The position numbers and the translations under genes are program-made. The notes under the pieces are model-generated. The model saw nothing but the letters and a program-made list of their open reading frames with translations. It searched no databases and was not told where the DNA came from. Source: JAJDOD01 sp039024895 (GTDB lineage Bacteria; Pseudomonadota; Alphaproteobacteria; Rhodobacterales; Rhodobacteraceae). Taken from it: 64,000 nucleotides of DNA. The stretch lies in the NCBI GenBank assembly GCA_039024895.1, contig JBCCPJ010000006.1:62001-126000 (forward strand), given 5' to 3'. The stretch's first letter is position 1, and each line of letters opens with the position of its first letter. This document shows, one piece after another, positions 54,374 through 64,000 of this stretch.

Positions 54374-55312
54374 ATGAAGACACTGCTAAATCCCTCCCGT
54401 CCCCTCCGCATCGGAACACGAGGTTCACCACTCGCACTCGCACAGGCGCACGAAACCCGCGCACGGCTGGCATCTGCGTTTGCCCTCGTGGAAGAGGCCT
54501 TTGAAATCGTCGTGATAAAAACCACGGGCGATAAAGTGCTCGACCGACCTTTGAGTGAGATCGGCGGCAAGGGGCTCTTCACCAAGGAGATCGAAGAAGC
54601 CCTTCTTGATGAAAGCATCGATATTGCCGTCCACTCTATGAAGGACATGCCGGTTGACCAGCCGCATGGTCTTTCTCTGGACTGTTACTTGCCCCGCGAA
54701 GACGTGAGGGATGCCTTTTTGACCCTGGATGGTGGCGCCTTGGCTGACCTGCCATTGGGCACGGTGGTCGGCACGTCGAGTCTTCGCCGAAAGTCGCAAC
54801 TCCTGCACAAGCGCCCTGATCTGAAAATTGTGGAGTTTCGGGGCAATGTGCAAACTCGTTTGAAGAAGCTGCAAGACGGGGTCGCTACCGGAACATTCCT
54901 AGCGATGGCGGGGCTTCGACGGCTTGGACTGACGGATTTGCCGGTCAAAGCTATTCCAACCCATGAGATGTTGCCCGCTGTGGCGCAAGGCGCCATTGGT
55001 ATAGAGCGCCGATCGAATGATGCCCGTGTTGCGGAGATGCTTGAGGCAATTTGCGATCGCGACACAGTTGCGCGTCTGAAAGCCGAGCGCGCCTTTCTGA
55101 AAGCGTTGGACGGGTCTTGCCAAACTCCAATTGCCGGGCTTGCTGAGTTATCAGACGCGTCAGTTACGCTTCGCGGTGAAATTCTCAGGACAGATGGGAG
55201 TGAGGCCGTGACCGGACAATTGGAAGGTGGCCTAGACGACGGTGTCGAAATGGGACGCGCGCTCGCAGCGGATTTGCTGACACGCGCTGGTCCAGGCTTT
55301 CTCACCCATTAG
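54374..55312 (+). CDS. hemC: Porphobilinogen deaminase (hydroxymethylbilane synthase)
   Basis: A 312-residue enzyme joining four porphobilinogens into hydroxymethylbilane. RIGTRGSPLALAQAHETR, the VHSMKDMPVDQP loop, GTSSLRRKSQLL and the cofactor-attachment cysteine in LDGSCQTPIAGLA are present. It lies divergent from hemE. Its stop is immediately followed by the first phaR operator palindrome at 55314. Confidence 0.97.
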   Translation: MKTLLNPSRPLRIGTRGSPLALAQAHETRARLASAFALVEEAFEIVVIKTTGDKVLDRPLSEIGGKGLFTKEIEEALLDESIDIAVHSMKDMPVDQPHGLSLDCYLPREDVRDAFLTLDGGALADLPLGTVVGTSSLRRKSQLLHKRPDLKIVEFRGNVQTRLKKLQDGVATGTFLAMAGLRRLGLTDLPVKAIPTHEMLPAVAQGAIGIERRSNDARVAEMLEAICDRDTVARLKAERAFLKALDGSCQTPIAGLAELSDASVTLRGEILRTDGSEAVTGQLEGGLDDGVEMGRALAADLLTRAGPGFLTH

Positions 55313-55313
55313 T

Positions 55314-55389
55314 ATGCTGCAGTGCAGCATTCTTATGCTGCGCAGAAAGTCTTTGATTTTATTGCGCCTTCGCATAAGCTGCATCGCAG
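55314..55389 (+). promoter_or_regulatory. Three PhaR-type operator palindromes upstream of phaR
   Basis: Site 1 is a perfect 17-bp palindrome, ATGCTGCA-G-TGCAGCAT (55314-55330), containing CTGC-AGT-GCAG. Site 2 is CTGCGCAG (55338-55345), with no spacer. Site 3 is CTGC-ATC-GCAG (55379-55389), 23 bases before the phaR ATG. CTGC-N3-GCAG is the sequence reported for PhaR in Rhodobacter and Paracoccus relatives, so this is most likely an autoregulatory region. It starts 2 bases after the hemC stop. Confidence 0.75.
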
Positions 55390-55411
55390 AAACTAGTCGG
55401 CGGAGATAAGC

Positions 55412-55963
55412 ATGGCTGAGACCCTTTTGATCAAGCGCTATGCGAGCCGGCGGCTATACAACACCGAGACCTCAGACTACGTGACCTTGGAAGATATTGC
55501 CGGTTTCATTCGGGATGGCCGTGATGTTCAGATTGTTGATCTGAAGTCGGGTGATGATCTGACGCGGCAATACTTTCTCCAAATCGTCGCCGAACACGAA
55601 AGCCGTGGGGAAAATGTCCTGCCGCTGGATGTGCTGACAGATCTTGTTCGCTCCTACACAACCCAGGCCCAATCGGTGGTTCCGCAGTTTCTTGCGATGA
55701 GCTTTGACATGCTGCGCGAAGGTCAGTCGAAGATGCTGGATCGCATGACAAACCCGATGTCTGCCATGCCAGGCTACGATGCAATGCGCGCCCAACAAGA
55801 AGCTTTTTTGAATGCGATGACCGGCGGTTTGGGCAAGGGCTGGTCGGGGCCGGGCGAAGATGACGGTGACGAGTCTGGCACGGACTCGAACCTTGACGAA
55901 ATCCGCGCGCAACTTGCGGCTATGCAAGAGCAGCTATCTAAAATGGGCGATAAAAAGTCGTAA
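55412..55963 (+). CDS. phaR: Polyhydroxyalkanoate synthesis repressor PhaR
   Basis: A 183-residue DNA-binding regulator that senses polyhydroxybutyrate granules and represses phasin and its own gene. The N-terminal PHB/PHA accumulation regulator domain reads LLIKRYASRRLYNTETSDYVTLEDIAGFIRDG; the second (about 65-105) follows with DVLTDLVRSYTTQAQSVVPQFLAMSF. The tail is acidic and low-complexity, ending in a short coil. The phaC/phaB genes often adjacent are not here. Three operator-like palindromes precede it. Confidence 0.94.
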   Translation: MAETLLIKRYASRRLYNTETSDYVTLEDIAGFIRDGRDVQIVDLKSGDDLTRQYFLQIVAEHESRGENVLPLDVLTDLVRSYTTQAQSVVPQFLAMSFDMLREGQSKMLDRMTNPMSAMPGYDAMRAQQEAFLNAMTGGLGKGWSGPGEDDGDESGTDSNLDEIRAQLAAMQEQLSKMGDKKS

Positions 55964-55987
55964 CAGGTGACCACCATACGCCACGCT

Positions 55988-57622
55988 CTAGCGGAAGATT
56001 TGCCGCACTGTATCTGCCATTAACTGGACCATCATCGGGTCGGAGACGTAGCCCGACTCCGGTAAGTTGCGCGCCGATTGATACCGGCGGATCGCGCGCC
56101 TTGTATCGCCGTCGAACACGCCATCCACAGCACCGGGACGCAAACCAAGGCCGTTGAGACGCGCTTCGATTATCCGCCGTGTGGCTTGGTTCATATTCAT
56201 GGCGGCCTCTTCGCGCGCTGCGCCAGAGAATTGCTGCTGCCGCTGCAATTCAACGATCCGTGCCTGGGCTTCCTCGCGAAACGCGCCCGCAGGCGATTCC
56301 ACAAGATACCGTTCGTAAGCTCCCGGCGTGTTCTTGGCGGTCGCTTGATCCCAAAGCGCACGATCCGCCTGATTGGCACGCGTGCGTTTTTGATCCTCGA
56401 TAGCAGCCAAACGGTCAGTCGCCACTTCCGCAAACTCACCATCCGGGAAGCGTTTCAGATAGGCCCGAAGGCCCGCTTCGTCGCTGCGCGATCCTGTTTC
56501 CGCCCAAAAGGCAAGGTCTTGCGACAGCCGTTCCTGGCGGCGTTTTTCTGCTTCTGCTTCCAACTCGGCAGCTCGGCGACTTGCTTGTTCATTCAACAGA
56601 TTGATTTCATCGCGCGACATGTACCCGCTCGCCAAAGCGTTTTGCGTTCGTTGCCATGCACCGATTGCACGTCGCGTGCCGGGGCCGAAAATGCCATCTA
56701 TGCCGCGCGTGTCAAAACCGAGAAGCGACAAATCCCGTTGGATGCTGCGCCGCGCTGCACGGTTGAGATCCAGCGATTGCTCAGCTCGTTCTGCGCGCGC
56801 CTCCGGTGTATCAACGAGCGCGGCAATTCGGCTCTGCGCCATGTCAACAAAAGCGCCGCGCGGATGAGCAGCGACATAGCACTCATAAGCTTCAACCGTG
56901 TTATCACCGCTTGCCGCGCGCCAATCGCGAATATCGTCCAACCTGTTATTCGCAGTTTGGGGTTGTGGCGTTCGACCAGACATCAGCACGAGTGTGTCAG
57001 GCGCATATCCCATGATGTCCACGGGACCCTGGCGGGCCGCTCCCACAAAGGGCCGCCCAGGTTGAGCCAGATGGCGCTCTACAAGAGCTGTTGCGTCGCG
57101 CGGAGTACCAGTGATGACCGTAACGCCTTGGGGAATATCCAACGTGCCAATACCTAAGCTACGGCCCCGATCGAGGGCGACATCGGCCTCGTCCGTTGCG
57201 AGGATCAAAACAGCCTTGCCCGGCTGACGTCCAAGTACGGCAAATATGCCAGACATAGGCAGCGCTTCAGTATGGAGCGTGGAAAGGGGGCCCGGATTGG
57301 CATCAACCGGGAGGAAATAAGTCTCTGTATCTGTTCTCAAAAACCGTCCGGTGAGAAAGATCAGCATGCTTTCCGCTTGAACGGCTTGTTGCTCAAACCC
57401 GCTGAGAAAATTCAACAGCTCCCGCTGAGTTGCGTTTTGAAGGTACTGGACCTCCATGCCGTTGCGTCGCAATTCAGATGAGGCGGCGGAAACTTCGGTT
57501 CCTCGCCGCACATCGGCGAAGCGATCATACTCTTCATTGGCAACGATAAACCCGACCGATTGCGCCCAACCCGATACTGGTAGGAACATCGCTAGAGCCG
57601 CGATCCATGTAAGCAGTCGCAT
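55988..57622 (-). CDS. Caspase-like, peptidoglycan-binding exported protein, catalytically dead
   Basis: A 544-residue protein with a signal peptide (MRLLTWIAALAMFLPVSGWAQ). Residues about 22-215 look like a caspase/metacaspase (peptidase C14) fold, but the His block reads LTGRF (90-94) instead of SGHG, and the Cys block reads LATDEAD (141-147) instead of the D-x-C sequence, so peptidase activity is unlikely. Three short repeats follow (about 245-270, 385-409, 435-459), each with Y, P-x-G-x-F and A-x-x-R-I. Peptidoglycan-binding-1 domains lie at about 287-345 and 478-535. The start at 57622 is chosen for the signal peptide. It probably works in the periplasm at the cell wall. Confidence 0.8.
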   Translation of the reverse strand: MRLLTWIAALAMFLPVSGWAQSVGFIVANEEYDRFADVRRGTEVSAASSELRRNGMEVQYLQNATQRELLNFLSGFEQQAVQAESMLIFLTGRFLRTDTETYFLPVDANPGPLSTLHTEALPMSGIFAVLGRQPGKAVLILATDEADVALDRGRSLGIGTLDIPQGVTVITGTPRDATALVERHLAQPGRPFVGAARQGPVDIMGYAPDTLVLMSGRTPQPQTANNRLDDIRDWRAASGDNTVEAYECYVAAHPRGAFVDMAQSRIAALVDTPEARAERAEQSLDLNRAARRSIQRDLSLLGFDTRGIDGIFGPGTRRAIGAWQRTQNALASGYMSRDEINLLNEQASRRAAELEAEAEKRRQERLSQDLAFWAETGSRSDEAGLRAYLKRFPDGEFAEVATDRLAAIEDQKRTRANQADRALWDQATAKNTPGAYERYLVESPAGAFREEAQARIVELQRQQQFSGAAREEAAMNMNQATRRIIEARLNGLGLRPGAVDGVFDGDTRRAIRRYQSARNLPESGYVSDPMMVQLMADTVRQIFR

Positions 57623-57726
57623 AGTATCCTCCCGAGCAACCTCCTCCACCCTAATGAAGAAAAAAGCGCCTCAAAAGGGGAAGATTGCTGTAACGGCTGC
57701 AGGCTGGGGCTGCCGACCCAAGGAGG

Positions 57727-59115
57727 TTAGCTGTGGATCGGTCCGTCGCCGCATGCGAGTGCGGCTTCGCGGACCGCCTCGGAATAGGTGGGGTGCGCGT
57801 GGCATGTGCGCGCCAAGTCTTCAGCTGCGGCCCCGAATTCCATCGCAACGCAAATCTCGTGGATCAGATCGCCAGCCATTGGACCGACGATATGTGCTCC
57901 AAGGATGCGATCGGTTTCTCTGTCTGCGAGGATTTTGACGAAGCCCTCGGCGGCATGATTTGCCTTCGCGCGACCGTTGCCCATGAAGGAAAATTTGCCA
58001 GCTTTATAGGCCTTTCCGGCCTCTTGCAGTTCTTCTTCCGTGTGACCGACATTGGCCACTTCCGGATGCGTATAGATCACGCCGGGAATGACGCCGTAAT
58101 TCACGTGGCCTGCCTGGCCCGCGATAGTCTCGGCGACCGCCATGCCTTCGTCTTCCGCCTTGTGGGCGAGCATTGGCCCAGCAATAGCGTCGCCGATTGC
58201 GTAGACGCCGTTGAGATTTGTTCGCCAATGGGCATCCGTCACCACTTGGCCGCGTTCGGTTTTCTCTATGCCGAGCGCTTCGAGACCGAGCCCGTCAGTG
58301 AAGGGCTTTCGGCCTGTCGCCACCAGAACCGTATCGGCCTCCATGACGTGTTCGCTGTCATCCTTGCGCAGTTTATAAGTGACCTTGGCCTTGTTCTTGG
58401 CCGTCTCCACACCCTGAACAGCGGCGCCCATGACGAAGTTAAGCCCTTGTTTCTTCAATATCCTTTGGAAGGTTTTCTGGACTTCCCCGTCCATCCCCGG
58501 TGTGATGACGTCAAGGAACTCGACCACGGTCACATCGCTGCCGAGGCGGCTATAGACGCTGCCGAGTTCAAGGCCGATGACGCCCGCACCAATCACAACT
58601 AAGCTCTTGGGAATCTTGCCCAATTCCAGCGCACCTGTTGAGGTGACCACCATCTTCTCGTCCACCTCGACGCCCGGCAGGGAAGACGCTTCGGAGCCCG
58701 TGGCGATGACGATGTTCTTTGCTTCGTGCACCTCATCGCCGACCTTGACCTTGCCGGCTTCGGGAATGCTGCCCCAGCCTTTCAGCCAGTCGATTTTGTT
58801 TTTCTTGAACAGGAATTCGACGCCTTTCGTATTAGCGCCGATGGTCTCGTCCTTATAGGCAAGCATTTGATTCCAGTCGACTTTCGGCTTTGGCACAGTG
58901 ATGCCCATCTTGCCGAAATTCTCCTCCGCCTCGTGAACCATTTCGGTCGCGTGGAGGAGCGCCTTGGAGGGGATACAGCCCACATTGAGACAGGTGCCGC
59001 CCAGAGTGTCGCGCCCTTCGACACAGGCCGTCTTGAGGCCCAGTTGCGCGCAACGGATGGCGCAGACATAGCCGCCGGGGCCGCTTCCGATTACAATGAC
59101 GTCATAGCTCGCCAT
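57727..59115 (-). CDS. lpdA: Dihydrolipoyl dehydrogenase (E3)
   Basis: A 462-residue FAD disulfide oxidoreductase reoxidising lipoyl groups of the 2-oxoglutarate dehydrogenase complex. FAD site VIGSGPGGYVCAIRCAQLG, redox-active cysteines in GGTCLNVGCIPSK, NAD site VVIGAGVIGLELGSVY, and the C-terminal HAHPTYSEAVREA with the catalytic His-Glu. Length is normal. It follows sucA and sucB on the same strand with a small, frameshifted membrane gene between. Confidence 0.97.
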   Translation of the reverse strand: MASYDVIVIGSGPGGYVCAIRCAQLGLKTACVEGRDTLGGTCLNVGCIPSKALLHATEMVHEAEENFGKMGITVPKPKVDWNQMLAYKDETIGANTKGVEFLFKKNKIDWLKGWGSIPEAGKVKVGDEVHEAKNIVIATGSEASSLPGVEVDEKMVVTSTGALELGKIPKSLVVIGAGVIGLELGSVYSRLGSDVTVVEFLDVITPGMDGEVQKTFQRILKKQGLNFVMGAAVQGVETAKNKAKVTYKLRKDDSEHVMEADTVLVATGRKPFTDGLGLEALGIEKTERGQVVTDAHWRTNLNGVYAIGDAIAGPMLAHKAEDEGMAVAETIAGQAGHVNYGVIPGVIYTHPEVANVGHTEEELQEAGKAYKAGKFSFMGNGRAKANHAAEGFVKILADRETDRILGAHIVGPMAGDLIHEICVAMEFGAAAEDLARTCHAHPTYSEAVREAALACGDGPIHS

Positions 59116-59139
59116 GGTGTGATGTTCCCTTTTTGTGCG

Positions 59140-59183
59140 ACGTCGGTATCACGTCGGTATTATGTCGGCTCTGCGTCGGTGTC
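59140..59183 (+). repeat. Four-copy 11-bp tandem repeat upstream of lpdA
   Basis: ACGTCGGTATC, ACGTCGGTATT, ATGTCGGCTCT and GCGTCGGTGTC follow one another without spacers at 59140-59150, 59151-59161, 59162-59172 and 59173-59183. The period is close to one helical turn. The last copy forms half of the hairpin described next. Confidence 0.7.
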
Positions 59184-59192
59184 CCGACGCAG
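59171..59192 (-). other. Perfect 9-bp hairpin between the small membrane gene and lpdA
   Basis: CTGCGTCGG (59171-59179) and CCGACGCAG (59184-59192) form a perfect stem with a 4-base loop. In the minus-strand transcript it lies after the membrane gene and before lpdA. There is no T-tract, so it may be a processing or mRNA-stability element rather than a terminator. Confidence 0.6.
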
Positions 59193-59207
59193 AACTCCTA
59201 GGTCAGC

Positions 59208-59608
59208 TCATATGGTTCCACCGGATGAGCCCCGCCACGTGAGCCACGCTAGCGGTACTCCAAGAATGAGCACCGCCGTCGCGAAGCCGGCCCGTTGCCA
59301 AACAACATACTTTCGGTGTTCACAAAGAACGCAAGTGGCGTGAAAACCAATGCGAGTAAGGCATAGAGCTTGCCGTTTGGCGCATTCTTGCTGAAGGCGA
59401 TGCCCCAGAGAAGCAAGCAAAGTCCTGCCGGCAAATGCGCCAGGGAAATCATGTGGCTTGCCCCACTTTGTGTCTCGCTAGCTGTTGCCATTCCATCTAG
59501 AATCCCAGCAGCGATGAATGAAGCGCCAAATCCGCAAAGGATGGCTGGGCCACGTTCCGTCATCCATACCGTCATGGCTTCAACCCGATTGGACCTGGGA
59601 TCACTCAC
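59208..59608 (-). pseudogene. Small membrane protein with a single-base frameshift
   Basis: Read from 59608 (MSDPRSNRVEAMTVWMTERG), the frame gives three hydrophobic stretches up to LVFTPLAFFVNTE, then runs into a poor sequence (SMLFGNGPASRRRC) ending at 59249. Adding one A in the GAAAG run around 59312 moves to the overlapping frame and gives NTEKYVVWQRAGFATAVLILGVPLAWLTWRG, a natural fourth membrane helix ending at 59208. So the intact protein would have about 133 residues. Either the gene is recently broken or the base is a sequencing error. Function unknown; it lies between sucB and lpdA. Confidence 0.65.
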
Positions 59609-59618
59609 ACCTGCGTCC

Positions 59619-61145
<1,527 letters not shown>

Positions 61146-61150
61146 CGTCG

Positions 61151-64000
61151 TTATCCTTTCAGCGTCAGCGCTTCGTTTACCAGCGCTGCTTGTTGTACCT
61201 TGTGTGCTGAGGCCAAGCCCGTCGCCGGGGAGGCGCTGGCGGCGCGACCGGCATAGATTGGGCGTGTATGTTTGGCCTTGATGCGGGTCAGGACCCATTC
61301 GATATTCGGCTCGATAAAGGTCCAACCGCCCTGGTTCTTAGGCTCTTCCTGACACCAGACCCAATCGGCGTTCTTGAACCGCTTCAATTCCTTCACCATG
61401 GCCTGCGCCGGGAAGGGATAGAACTGTTCGATCCGCAAAAGGTAGATGTCGTCAATGCCGCGGGCGTCCCGTTCTTCCAGCAAGTCATAGTAGACTTTGC
61501 CGGAGCAAATGACGACGCGCTTGATCTTCTCATCGGCGACGAGCTTGGTGTCGGAGTGGCCTTTTTCCGCATCGTCCCATAGGACACGGTGGAAACTGGA
61601 ACCTGTCAGGAACTCCGGCTCATCGCTCACGGCCATCTTGTGACGCAGCAAGGATTTGGGCGTCATGAGCACCAGCGGTTTACGGTATGACCGATGTAAC
61701 TGCCGCCGCAGGATGTGGAAGTAGTTGGCGGGCGTCGTGCAGTTCGCGACGATCCAGTTGTCCTGCGCGCACATTTGCAGGAACCGTTCAAGCCGTGCGC
61801 TGGAGTGTTCCGGGCCCTGGCCTTCGAACCCGTGGGGCAGCAGCATGACGAGGCCCGACATGCGCAACCACTTGCTTTCGCCCGACGAAATGAACTGATC
61901 GAACATGATTTGCGCGCCATTGGCGAAATCGCCGAACTGCGCTTCCCAGAGCACGAGCGCGTTTGGTTCCGACAGCGAATAGCCGTATTCGAACCCGCAA
62001 ACCGCGTATTCGGACAGCATCGAATCGATCACTTCGTAGCGGGCTTGGCCTTCGCGGATATGGTTGAGCGGTTTGAAGCGCTCTTCCGTTTCCTGGTTGA
62101 TGAACGCCGAATGCCGCTGGCTGAAGGTGCCGCGCGTCGAGTCCTGTCCGGAAAGCCGCACGGGATAGCCTTCGAGAAGCAGCGAGCCGAAAGCCAGGGC
62201 TTCGGCTGTGGCCCAGTCATAACCGTTGCCGCCTTCGAACATCTTGCGCTTGGTATCGAGTAGTCGTTCGACCGTACGGTGCAGCGGGAAATTCTCAGGC
62301 GCACGGGTCAGCGCCGCCCCTATTTCTTTCAAGGTTGCTTTCGAAATCGCGGTTTTGCCGCGCTGATAGGATTCGCCGACCTTGTCGAGGTGACTCCATC
62401 GTCCATCGAGCCAATCCGCTTTGTTGGGCTTGTAGGATTTTCCGGACTCGAACTCTTCGTTCAAATAGGACTGGAAGCTGGCCTTCATATCCTCGATTTC
62501 GCCTTCCGGGATCAGCCCGTCTTTCACAAGGCGGTCCGTGTAAAGCGAAAGCGTCGTCTTATGCCCCTTGATTTTCTTGTACATCAACGGGTTGGTGAAC
62601 ATCGGCTCATCGCCTTCGTTATGGCCGAAACGACGATAGCAGAAGATGTCGATCACCACGTCCTTGCCGAACATCTGGCGGAACTCGACGGCGACTTTCG
62701 CCGCATGCACAACCGCTTCCGGGTCGTCGCCGTTGACGTGGAAGATCGGTGCCTCCACCACTAGAGCGCCATCGGTCGGGTAGGGGCTGGAGCGCGAGAA
62801 ATGCGGTGCGGTCGTAAAGCCAATCTGGTTGTTGACCACCAGATGGATTGTGCCGCCGGTCTTGTGGCCCTTGAGCCCCGATAGGGCGAAGCACTCGGCC
62901 ACAACACCTTGACCTGCGAAGGCCGCATCGCCGTGAAGCAGGATTGGCAGGACGCTGGTCCGCTCGGCGTCTTTGCCTTGGTCCTGTTTTGCCCGGGCCT
63001 TGCCCAGGACGACCGGGTTCACAGCTTCCAGATGCGAGGGGTTTGCCGTGAGGCTGAGGTGCACTTCGTTGCCGTCAAACTCCCGGTCGGAAGACGCACC
63101 GAGGTGGTACTTCACGTCGCCTGATCCGTCCACGTCTTCGGGTTTGAAGCTGCCGCCCTGAAACTCGTTGAAGATGGCGCGGTAAGGCTTTCTCATCACG
63201 TTGGCGAGTACCGAGAGACGTCCACGGTGGGGCATGCCGATGATGATGTCTTGCACGCCGAGCGCGCCGCCGCGTTTGATGATCTGCTCCATCGCGGGGA
63301 TCAGGCTTTCGCCACCATCCAGCCCGAAGCGCTTCGTACCGGTGTATTTGACGTGCAGAAACTTTTCGAAACCCTCTGCCTCAACCATTTTGTTGAGGAT
63401 CGCTTTCCGACCCTCGCGGGTGAAGGCGATTTCCTTGCCGTAGCCTTCGATCCGCTCCTTCAGCCAGGACGCTTCCTGCGGGTTGGAGATGTGCATGTAT
63501 TGCAGGGCGAAAGTGCCGCAATAGGTCCGCTTCACGATGGCGATGATTTCACGCATCGAGGCCATCTGCAGGCCGAGCACGTTGTCGATGAAGATCGGGC
63601 GATCCATGTCGGCTTCGGTGAAGCCGTAGGACTTCGGATCAAGCTCCGGATGCGGGGTCTGGTCGCGCATGCCCAGTGGGTCGAGATCGGCCACAAGATG
63701 ACCCCGGATACGATAGGCGCGAATGATCATCAGCGCGCGGATACTGTCGAGCACGGCGCGTTTGATCTGGTCTTCGCTGACCGCTACGCCCTTTTCTTCA
63801 GCTTTCGCGGCGATTTTCTGCGCCGCTTTAGCCTGGATCGCAGGTCCTAAATCGCCCCATTGACCGTCCAGAGCGGAGGTTAGTTCATCATCCGCCGCAG
63901 GTGGCCAATCGGCACGCGCCCAGCTCGGCCCGGCGGCTTCCCGTTTCGCGTCAATCTCCGTATCGCCAAGCTCGCGGAAGAACTGTTGCCACGCCTCATC
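61151..64000 (-). CDS. sucA: 2-Oxoglutarate dehydrogenase E1 component (5' end outside window)
   Basis: The thiamine-diphosphate decarboxylase of the same complex. The frame stays open from the window edge: the minus strand at 64000 reads DEAWQQFFRELGD, the usual start of the region just after the E1 N-terminus, so only a few residues are missing. About 949 residues are visible. RIRGHLVADLDPLG, the GMPHRGRLSVLANVM block, the thiamine region GDAAFAGQGVVAE and the C-terminal QEEPKNQGGW are present. The internal GTG often used as a start (63754) is not the real one. sucA, sucB and lpdA form the operon here. Confidence 0.96.
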   Translation of the reverse strand, partial: DEAWQQFFRELGDTEIDAKREAAGPSWARADWPPAADDELTSALDGQWGDLGPAIQAKAAQKIAAKAEEKGVAVSEDQIKRAVLDSIRALMIIRAYRIRGHLVADLDPLGMRDQTPHPELDPKSYGFTEADMDRPIFIDNVLGLQMASMREIIAIVKRTYCGTFALQYMHISNPQEASWLKERIEGYGKEIAFTREGRKAILNKMVEAEGFEKFLHVKYTGTKRFGLDGGESLIPAMEQIIKRGGALGVQDIIIGMPHRGRLSVLANVMRKPYRAIFNEFQGGSFKPEDVDGSGDVKYHLGASSDREFDGNEVHLSLTANPSHLEAVNPVVLGKARAKQDQGKDAERTSVLPILLHGDAAFAGQGVVAECFALSGLKGHKTGGTIHLVVNNQIGFTTAPHFSRSSPYPTDGALVVEAPIFHVNGDDPEAVVHAAKVAVEFRQMFGKDVVIDIFCYRRFGHNEGDEPMFTNPLMYKKIKGHKTTLSLYTDRLVKDGLIPEGEIEDMKASFQSYLNEEFESGKSYKPNKADWLDGRWSHLDKVGESYQRGKTAISKATLKEIGAALTRAPENFPLHRTVERLLDTKRKMFEGGNGYDWATAEALAFGSLLLEGYPVRLSGQDSTRGTFSQRHSAFINQETEERFKPLNHIREGQARYEVIDSMLSEYAVCGFEYGYSLSEPNALVLWEAQFGDFANGAQIMFDQFISSGESKWLRMSGLVMLLPHGFEGQGPEHSSARLERFLQMCAQDNWIVANCTTPANYFHILRRQLHRSYRKPLVLMTPKSLLRHKMAVSDEPEFLTGSSFHRVLWDDAEKGHSDTKLVADEKIKRVVICSGKVYYDLLEERDARGIDDIYLLRIEQFYPFPAQAMVKELKRFKNADWVWCQEEPKNQGGWTFIEPNIEWVLTRIKAKHTRPIYAGRAASASPATGLASAHKVQQAALVNEALTLKG

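Noticed and set aside
61146..61325. 60-residue N-terminal extension of sucB
   Set aside because: It overlaps the end of sucA antisense to nothing useful and lacks family similarity; the lipoyl domain starts at 61145.

Overview
The window is chromosomal DNA from an alphaproteobacterium, most likely a Rhodobacteraceae (Roseobacter group) member. Evidence: an F1-only atpHAGDC operon, a PhaR repressor with CTGC-N3-GCAG operators, the DUF1013 regulator TrcR, a COQ9-family protein divergent from rpsU, a 2-oxoglutarate dehydrogenase E2 with two lipoyl domains, and the order pyk - small membrane gene - rpmI - rplT - pheS - pheT. Most of it is dense housekeeping sequence with many 4-bp stop/start overlaps. 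I found no tRNA, rRNA, CRISPR array, intact insertion sequence or prophage.

Layout. 1-6 kb: a class IV aminotransferase, a PAS-PAS-GGDEF-EAL protein, an N-formylglutamate amidohydrolase/DUF1244 pair and pyruvate kinase. 6-11.6 kb: the L35/L20/PheST cluster, interrupted between pheS and pheT by an AT-richer membrane-protein gene plus about 500 bases with no convincing gene. 11.6-14.6 kb: glutathione S-transferase, YtoQ-like protein, MscL, an Lrp-type regulator and a J-domain protein. 14.6-18.3 kb: a decay zone holding a MAPEG pseudogene, a collapsed GGDEF-EAL gene and two tandem, independently broken periplasmic binding-protein genes. 18.4-27.7 kb: rpsU, coq9, quinone oxidoreductase, RNase T2, trcR, recR, a TraB/GumN protein, ybaB, dnaX, a phosphatase and the 4.5S SRP RNA.

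27.8-34.3 kb: a second GGDEF-EAL protein (sensor domain, degenerate EAL), a cyclic-nucleotide phosphodiesterase/nucleotidase, NudC and two small genes. 34.5-38.1 kb: a fragment of the division/cell-wall cluster (ftsW-murG-murC). 38.2-46 kb: a PfkB kinase, endonuclease III, an AraC/O6-methylguanine methyltransferase fusion, an OmpA lipoprotein, ClpA, glyoxalase II and a methyltransferase. 46.2-51 kb: F1 ATP synthase, followed by a TerB-like unknown. 52-56 kb: SCO and PCu(A)C copper chaperones, hemE/hemC and phaR. 56-64 kb: an inactive-caspase/peptidoglycan-binding protein, then sucA-sucB-(frameshifted small membrane gene)-lpdA, with sucA running off the end.

The strongest unusual signal is the 15.0-17.8 kb decay zone. 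A membrane GGDEF-EAL protein next to two tandem periplasmic binding proteins has the architecture of a ligand-sensing c-di-GMP module comparable to NspS/MbaA, but here every component is disrupted. I do not see an intact, clearly undescribed multi-gene system. Other points worth a look are the gene inside pheST, the PhaR operator cluster, an 11-bp tandem repeat overlapping a perfect hairpin upstream of lpdA, the catalytically dead caspase-like protein, and two GGDEF-EAL proteins with altered EAL signatures.
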